8,639 nt of DNA, from NCBI GenBank assembly GCA_030599705.1, contig JAUVNM010000053.1:1-8639 (forward strand), written 5' to 3'. The DNA is from Gammaproteobacteria bacterium (GTDB lineage: Bacteria; Pseudomonadota; Gammaproteobacteria; UBA9214). Shown in pieces: positions 7,124-8,639 of this stretch (positions are counted from its first letter, which is position 1; each line of letters opens with the position of its first letter). The notes beneath the pieces were generated by a model. It had not been told where the DNA came from. It made no database searches and saw only the letters and a program-made list of their open reading frames with translations. Position numbers and translations under genes: made by a program.

Positions 7124-7158
7124 GGATTACCCGGAACATGCGTGTGTCCCGGGTATCC
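7124..7158 (-). promoter_or_regulatory. Intercistronic hairpin before the FMN-binding gene
   Basis: GGATTACCCGG (7124-7134) and CCGGGTATCC (7149-7158) pair over ten base pairs with one bulged T and a 14-base loop. In the mRNA the stem ends six bases before the ATG of the FMN-binding gene. A third block, ACCCGG at 7163-7168, could compete for the same middle strand. It may lower translation of the downstream genes relative to the porin or protect the upstream porin mRNA. There is no T-tract, so it is not a standard terminator. Confidence 0.55.
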
Positions 7159-7175
7159 GGGAACCCGGCCAATGG

Positions 7176-8393
7176 TCAGTACTGGAAGCCGATACCGAGG
7201 TTGAAGCCATTGTCGTTCTTTTTGCCCTCATTGTCCTGCTGCTGTACGTCCGCCTTCAGTACCACGTCCGGGTGTGGCCAGAAGTTTATACCCAGGTCAT
7301 ACTGCTTCTCCTTGCTGTCCGTGCTGTCACCCGCGGCATTGTCCCACTGGTTGTAGCGCGCAAAGATACCGACCTTTTGGTTGAACTTGTAGGAGGGCTC
7401 GATATAGAAACCCTCCTGCTGGTCGGCGCCGATGGCTTTCGGACCGCCGCCGTCCAGGTCCCACATCGCGTACAGGGCGCGCAGGCCGAATGGACCACGC
7501 TGAATGTCGGTGTGTGCCTCATACAACCAGGCATGGCCGGCATTGGATTCACCCTGGGTAATATCCGCCTGATACTGGACGCTACCGGCCACTTCCACCC
7601 CGGGGATGCCGGTCCATTTCAGTCGCCCGGTCCCGGCCAGGTCACTGGCATCCGCCTTGCTGGTCTTTTGGCGGCCCTTGCGCACCTTGTAACTGTCCTG
7701 CGCGGACGTCTCGAGCCCTTCATGGAAGGCGACGTCATAGCTCCAGCCCGGGGCAATTTCGCCGTTGGCCGCGGCCCCGCCGGCCCACCACGTGGTCGGG
7801 ATGATGTTCTTTTCGACCGGGTTGCGCTCCACGCCATAGAAGGTCGGGGGTTCGTGGGTCTCGTTCAGGATACCGACCGGGAGCAGGAACAGCCCGCCCT
7901 TGACCTGGTGATTGTTGTTGATATCGTACTCGATGTAGGCCTGCTCCAGTTCGATCTCGCCATTATTGTCGCCTCCCGAGACGGCATGCTCCAGTTCCAG
8001 TTCCGAGAACATGCGCAAGTTGTCGGTGAATTCATGGCCGAAGAACAGCACGAAGCGGTGAAAGTCGATTTCTTCCTTGCTGTCGAGGTTGTTGTAGTGC
8101 ATCTCGCCGTAGCCGCCAATGCTGGTCCGGTCGGACAGCAGGGTGCCACTGCCGGTGGTGGCGGCTTCCTCGACGGCGACCACGGCGGCCTCGGCCTTCT
8201 CATCCGCGGCCACGGCCTTTTGTTCGGTGGTTTGTTGCTGCTGTTTCAACGCCTCGATCTCGGCCTGCTGTTGCTGGATGATTTGCCACATTTCTTCCAT
8301 GCTCGGCATCTTCTCGGGCAGGCCGGCGTGTGCACCAAGGCTGGCCAGCAGCAGGGCACAGGCGCACGCTGTGGCGTGAATGGCGTGTTTCAT
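7176..8393 (-). CDS. Outer-membrane porin with N-terminal coiled coil (OprO/P-like)
   Basis: This is a 405-residue outer-membrane beta-barrel protein. The signal peptide is residues 1-23 with signal peptidase I site AHA|GLPEK. A glutamine- and glutamate-rich coiled coil (about 31-77) is followed by a low-complexity alanine linker and then a barrel of alternating strands from about residue 85. The C-terminus is FQY, a terminal aromatic as required for BAM-dependent insertion. The block at 174-203 containing PPTFYGVERNPVEKN recalls a phosphate-selective-porin-like group common in marine and sulfur-oxidising gammaproteobacteria. The coiled coil could trimerise or reach the peptidoglycan, as in OprP-like porins. 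The ribosome binding site AGGGAA lies seven bases before the ATG. The gene leads the three-gene unit and sits behind a promoter with a Fur box, so the cargo may be iron-related; the phosphate-porin label should not be taken as its substrate. Confidence 0.9.
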   Translation of the reverse strand: MKHAIHATACACALLLASLGAHAGLPEKMPSMEEMWQIIQQQQAEIEALKQQQQTTEQKAVAADEKAEAAVVAVEEAATTGSGTLLSDRTSIGGYGEMHYNNLDSKEEIDFHRFVLFFGHEFTDNLRMFSELELEHAVSGGDNNGEIELEQAYIEYDINNNHQVKGGLFLLPVGILNETHEPPTFYGVERNPVEKNIIPTTWWAGGAAANGEIAPGWSYDVAFHEGLETSAQDSYKVRKGRQKTSKADASDLAGTGRLKWTGIPGVEVAGSVQYQADITQGESNAGHAWLYEAHTDIQRGPFGLRALYAMWDLDGGGPKAIGADQQEGFYIEPSYKFNQKVGIFARYNQWDNAAGDSTDSKEKQYDLGINFWPHPDVVLKADVQQQDNEGKKNDNGFNLGIGFQY

Positions 8394-8431
8394 GGTGTAG
8401 TTCCCTGGTTAGTGTATTAAGAAGGACTGAT

Positions 8432-8459
8432 ATTGTACGGAAACGTAACCTTAATACAA
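8432..8459 (-). promoter_or_regulatory. Sigma70-like promoter of the porin operon
   Basis: On the minus strand TTGTAT (8459-8454, 4 of 6) and TACAAT (8437-8432, 5 of 6) are separated by 16 bases. Transcription would start near 8425, giving a leader of about 30 bases to the porin ATG. The -35 box overlaps the Fur box. Confidence 0.65.
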
Positions 8460-8468
8460 ATCATTATC
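8450..8468. promoter_or_regulatory. Fur box over the porin promoter
   Basis: The 19 bases ending in AATCATTATC match the classical palindrome GATAATGATAATCATTATC at 14 of 19 positions, including an unbroken run of ten. In the 7-1-7 view, one half (ATTATCA at 8463-8469) is perfect and the other matches 4 of 7. Fur with ferrous iron bound here would cover the -35 box, so the porin, FMN-binding and PepSY genes should be repressed when iron is plentiful. Confidence 0.7.
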
Positions 8469-8480
8469 ATTTAGAATACT

Positions 8481-8522
8481 ATCTGCATCTGATCTGTACT
8501 GCCATAGTCATGGCTGCAGATC
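8481..8522. repeat. Inverted repeat and ATCTG repeats upstream of the Fur box
   Basis: GATCTG (8491-8496) pairs with CAGATC (8517-8522), and inside them GCCAT (8501-8505) pairs with ATGGC (8510-8514) around an AGTC loop. ATCTG also occurs three times in a row at 8481, 8487 and 8492. This could be an operator for a second regulator or a cruciform-forming site. No T-tract follows in either direction. Confidence 0.55.
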
Positions 8523-8639
8523 GGGGGTAGACTTATAACTATATGTATTAGCTATATATATCTTGCTGGATAAGGTAAATGAGTCCTCTGTCGGGACGGA
8601 GGTGAGGCAAACATTGCAGTTGGCATTCGGAACAAACAG
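8523..8639. other. Unassigned right edge, AT-rich tract and hairpin
   Basis: No gene is recognisable. Bases 8534-8561 are an AT-rich tract built of TATAT and TATATA blocks. Further right, CCTCTGT (8585-8591) and ACGGAGG (8596-8602) form a seven-pair hairpin. An ATG at 8579 would encode only seven codons. The stretch may be the leader of a plus-strand gene beyond the window. Confidence 0.35.

Noticed and set aside
7116..8420. A 434-codon plus-strand reading frame opposite the porin gene
   Set aside because: It is the antisense of a well-supported porin, has a composition typical of antisense frames in GC-rich DNA, and shows no recognisable domain.

Overview
The window reads as ordinary chromosome of a fairly GC-rich gammaproteobacterium. 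The evidence is the adjacent rppH and ptsP genes, a typical gammaproteobacterial pairing, together with the protein sequences and an Enterobacteria-style Fur box. The ecological group (for example a sulfur-oxidising or halophilic Chromatiales relative) is only a guess.

Layout from left to right. Bases 1-206 hold nothing I can identify. Bases 207-1966 on the minus strand encode an ATPase and a permease of the FecCD/BtuCD type, which import iron-siderophore, heme or cobalamin. They sit in a tight two-gene unit with no substrate-binding protein in view. A HAD phosphatase (2008-2664, minus, GTG start) lies just upstream of the permease and may share its transcript. A 143-base divergent gap separates the HAD gene from rppH (plus, GTG start at 2808), the mRNA 5'-pyrophosphohydrolase. 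ptsP (3393-5657, plus) follows and encodes enzyme I of the nitrogen phosphotransferase system.

Between ptsP and the next convergent gene lies a 129-bp palindromic MITE-like element (5662-5790). It has imperfect terminal inverted repeats and an 8-bp direct repeat, CTAACTGG, on both sides. The two copies of that repeat carry the stop codons of the two convergent genes. Removing the element restores a 4-bp overlap between the genes, so this is a readable record of an insertion that harmed neither gene.

Bases 5791-8393 on the minus strand form a probable operon of three envelope genes. In order of transcription they are an outer-membrane porin with a coiled-coil N-terminus, an FMN-binding lipoprotein with a covalent-flavin motif, and a small PepSY-type two-helix membrane protein with conserved histidines. 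Upstream of the porin is a sigma70-like promoter whose -35 box overlaps a good Fur-box match (14 of 19). The inferred picture is an iron-repressed module that links outer-membrane entry to periplasmic flavin electron transfer, perhaps ferric reduction. This is the most interesting part of the window. Bases 8470-8639 hold a large inverted repeat, three ATCTG repeats, an AT-rich tract and a further hairpin, but no recognisable gene.
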